Source of the DNA: Pseudomonadota bacterium
GTDB lineage: Bacteria > Pseudomonadota > Gammaproteobacteria > Steroidobacterales > Steroidobacteraceae
Assembly (NCBI GenBank): GCA_028067895.1
Contig: JAPTUI010000494.1
Coordinates: 1-6,311 of the forward strand
DNA length: 6,311 bases
Direction of reading: 5' to 3'
The number at the start of each line of letters is the position of its first letter. Within the stretch, counting starts at the first letter, position 1. Positions 5,796 through 6,311 of the stretch are shown piece after piece. Below the pieces are notes generated by a model that saw only the letters and a list, made by a program, of their open reading frames with translations, did not search any database and was not told where the DNA came from. A program made the position numbers and the translations under genes.

Positions 5796-5816
5796 ACGAC
5801 TTTGACGTTCCCTTGG
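5796..5816 (-). repeat. Candidate right inverted repeat of the ISAs1 element
   Basis: Read inward on the minus strand this is CCAAGGGAACGTCAAAGTCG, which has the look of ISAs1-family tips as I remember them. The C-rich IS tail ends here and AT-richer sequence follows. The left repeat is outside the window, so it cannot be matched. Confidence 0.35.
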
Positions 5817-5831
5817 ATGGGCCTGAACACA

Positions 5832-5849
5832 CTTGTCCAACCGGTCAAG
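5832..5849. promoter_or_regulatory. Operator-like inverted repeat CTTGTCC-AACC-GGTCAAG
   Basis: Seven-base arms match at six of seven positions around a four-base centre and cover the candidate -35 box. A dimeric repressor bound here would block the promoter. The regulator is not identified. Confidence 0.35.
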
Positions 5850-5861
5850 TTGCAGTATTTT
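5833..5861 (+). promoter_or_regulatory. Candidate sigma-70-type promoter for the gene at 6008
   Basis: TTGTCC (5833-5838) and TATTTT (5856-5861) are separated by 17 bases, each matching four of six consensus positions. It would start transcription near 5868, giving a leader of about 140 bases. Its position immediately right of the IS end suggests it belongs to the old chromosomal context. Moderate matches only. Confidence 0.35.
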
Positions 5862-6007
5862 GCGGGAAGCCACCCAGACGGGACCGCCGCAGTGCTACCA
5901 TCGCGCATCGTCGTAAGCACCTCGGCACGGCTGCGCGCGAACAGGGCCGGGAACCGTGCAGGTGGCTGCGGCGAACGTGATCTTCGAGCAAGAACGGGGA
6001 ATCGCAC

Positions 6008-6311
6008 ATGAGAAAATGGCTGCTGTTGAGCGCTAGCGCGCTGGTGTTCGGCCCCGTCTGCGCCTGGGCCCGTGTAAGCCCCTCGAGCACGCGCAACGTC
6101 GCCGCCCCGATCCGCATCGACGCGGACAACCGCGCCGCGATGACGCATATGTTGCCGACCGGACGGGTACTGAGTCCGGTGGGCCTCATCAATGGCACGC
6201 CGAACTTCGCCACCGAGATCATCCCGTGGGGTGGGCGGCTGGCGGTGCTGGCCAACGGGGCGACGGCAGCGCAGACGATCACGGTGTATGCGCGGCGCTC
6301 GCTGGTGCGGC
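6008..6311 (+). CDS. Secreted protein, N-terminal 101 residues only (possibly a beta-propeller, YncE-like)
   Basis: The frame is open from ATG 6008 to the window end. GGGGA at 5996-6000 gives a ribosome site seven bases upstream, and no other start fits as well. Residues 1-21 (MRKWLLLSASALVFGPVCAW, then A) form a classic Sec signal peptide: basic start, hydrophobic core, and AWA before the cleavage point, so the product should be exported. The mature part reads RVSPSSTRNVAAPIRIDADN, later HMLPTGRVLSPVG, then PWGGRLAVLANGA and TITVYARRSLV. The 'LPTG..L.P.G' start followed by a short strand-rich unit (GGRLAVLANG...TITVYA) resembles the first blade of secreted YncE-type propellers, some fused to phosphoesterases. 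That is a tentative likeness; most of the protein is outside the window. It is likely a resident chromosomal gene beside the IS. Confidence 0.8.
   Translation, partial: MRKWLLLSASALVFGPVCAWARVSPSSTRNVAAPIRIDADNRAAMTHMLPTGRVLSPVGLINGTPNFATEIIPWGGRLAVLANGATAAQTITVYARRSLVR

Larger units (their letters stand above)
1..5816 (+). mobile_element. ISAs1-family insertion sequence, left end outside window, interrupted by group II intron
   Basis: The two transposase fragments at 1-616 and 5382-5581 belong to one ISAs1-family (H-repeat type) DDE transposase: IALDGKTLR with the first Asp, LSLDAL with the second, HWGI before the intron, and LHHVRDRAFDEDRCRARKG after it. Together they define an insertion sequence whose left inverted repeat and transposase start lie before base 1. 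The right end is placed at about 5816, where GACTTTGACGTTCCCTTGG (5798-5816) looks like the outward end of ISAs1-type elements. I cannot pair it with a left end, so that boundary is tentative. Between the transposase stop and this point lie about 215 non-coding, C-rich bases. The element is almost certainly immobile by itself because its transposase is interrupted and mutated. Confidence 0.7.

Noticed and set aside
5484..6282. Several minus-strand frames in the IS tail and upstream of the secreted protein
   Set aside because: Arg/Gly-rich compositions typical of GC-rich antisense, with no ribosome site or motif; part overlaps the credible plus-strand gene at 6008.
1..6311. CRISPR arrays, tRNA or rRNA genes, toxin-antitoxin or defence genes
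   Set aside because: I saw no regularly spaced repeats, no tRNA-like cloverleaf sequence, and no defence-type protein motifs.

Overview
The window is GC-rich (low-to-mid 60s % by eye), and the two coding styles seen (mobile genes and a secreted-protein start) fit a Proteobacterium. The genus cannot be named from this sequence.

About nine tenths of the window is one nest of three mobile elements. Outermost (1 to about 5816) is an ISAs1-family insertion sequence whose left part lies outside the window. Its DDE transposase gene is cut by a group II intron (617-5381, last base uncertain by one) in the codons of the HWxIE motif, which holds the catalytic glutamate. The intron keeps a plausible 5' end, a good domain V (5285-5317), a domain VI with a bulged branch A, and a reverse transcriptase/maturase gene in domain IV. 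That gene is in turn cut by a 2743-bp element on the opposite strand (1689-4431), between Tyr184 and Phe185 of RT motif A (DLSKY|FDT). Removing the inner element restores an uninterrupted 449-residue intron protein and an intron of about 2.0 kb.

The inner element encodes a 742-residue large serine recombinase and two small accessory proteins, all on the minus strand in an overlapping operon. The most notable point is that the first accessory gene (ORF A) has no proper start in the integrated element. If the two ends are joined as in an excised circle, its frame runs through the joint to a GTG codon 6 nt after a perfect GGAGG. That GTG overlaps the recombinase stop codon (GTGA). So the circle would carry one continuous, endless operon, and integration cuts the 5' end off ORF A. 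The reconstructed joint also has inverted GAGGTG/CACCTC arms 19 and 18 nt from a TTT core, as expected for a serine-integrase attP site.

The transposase is decayed: there is an in-frame TAA next to an A8 run, and the catalytic Glu codon is missing at the intron junction. The intron protein is split but otherwise undamaged, and the serine recombinase looks intact. Right of the IS is an AT-richer stretch with a candidate promoter and an operator-like inverted repeat (5832-5861). It leads to a secreted protein gene that starts at 6008 and runs out of the window.
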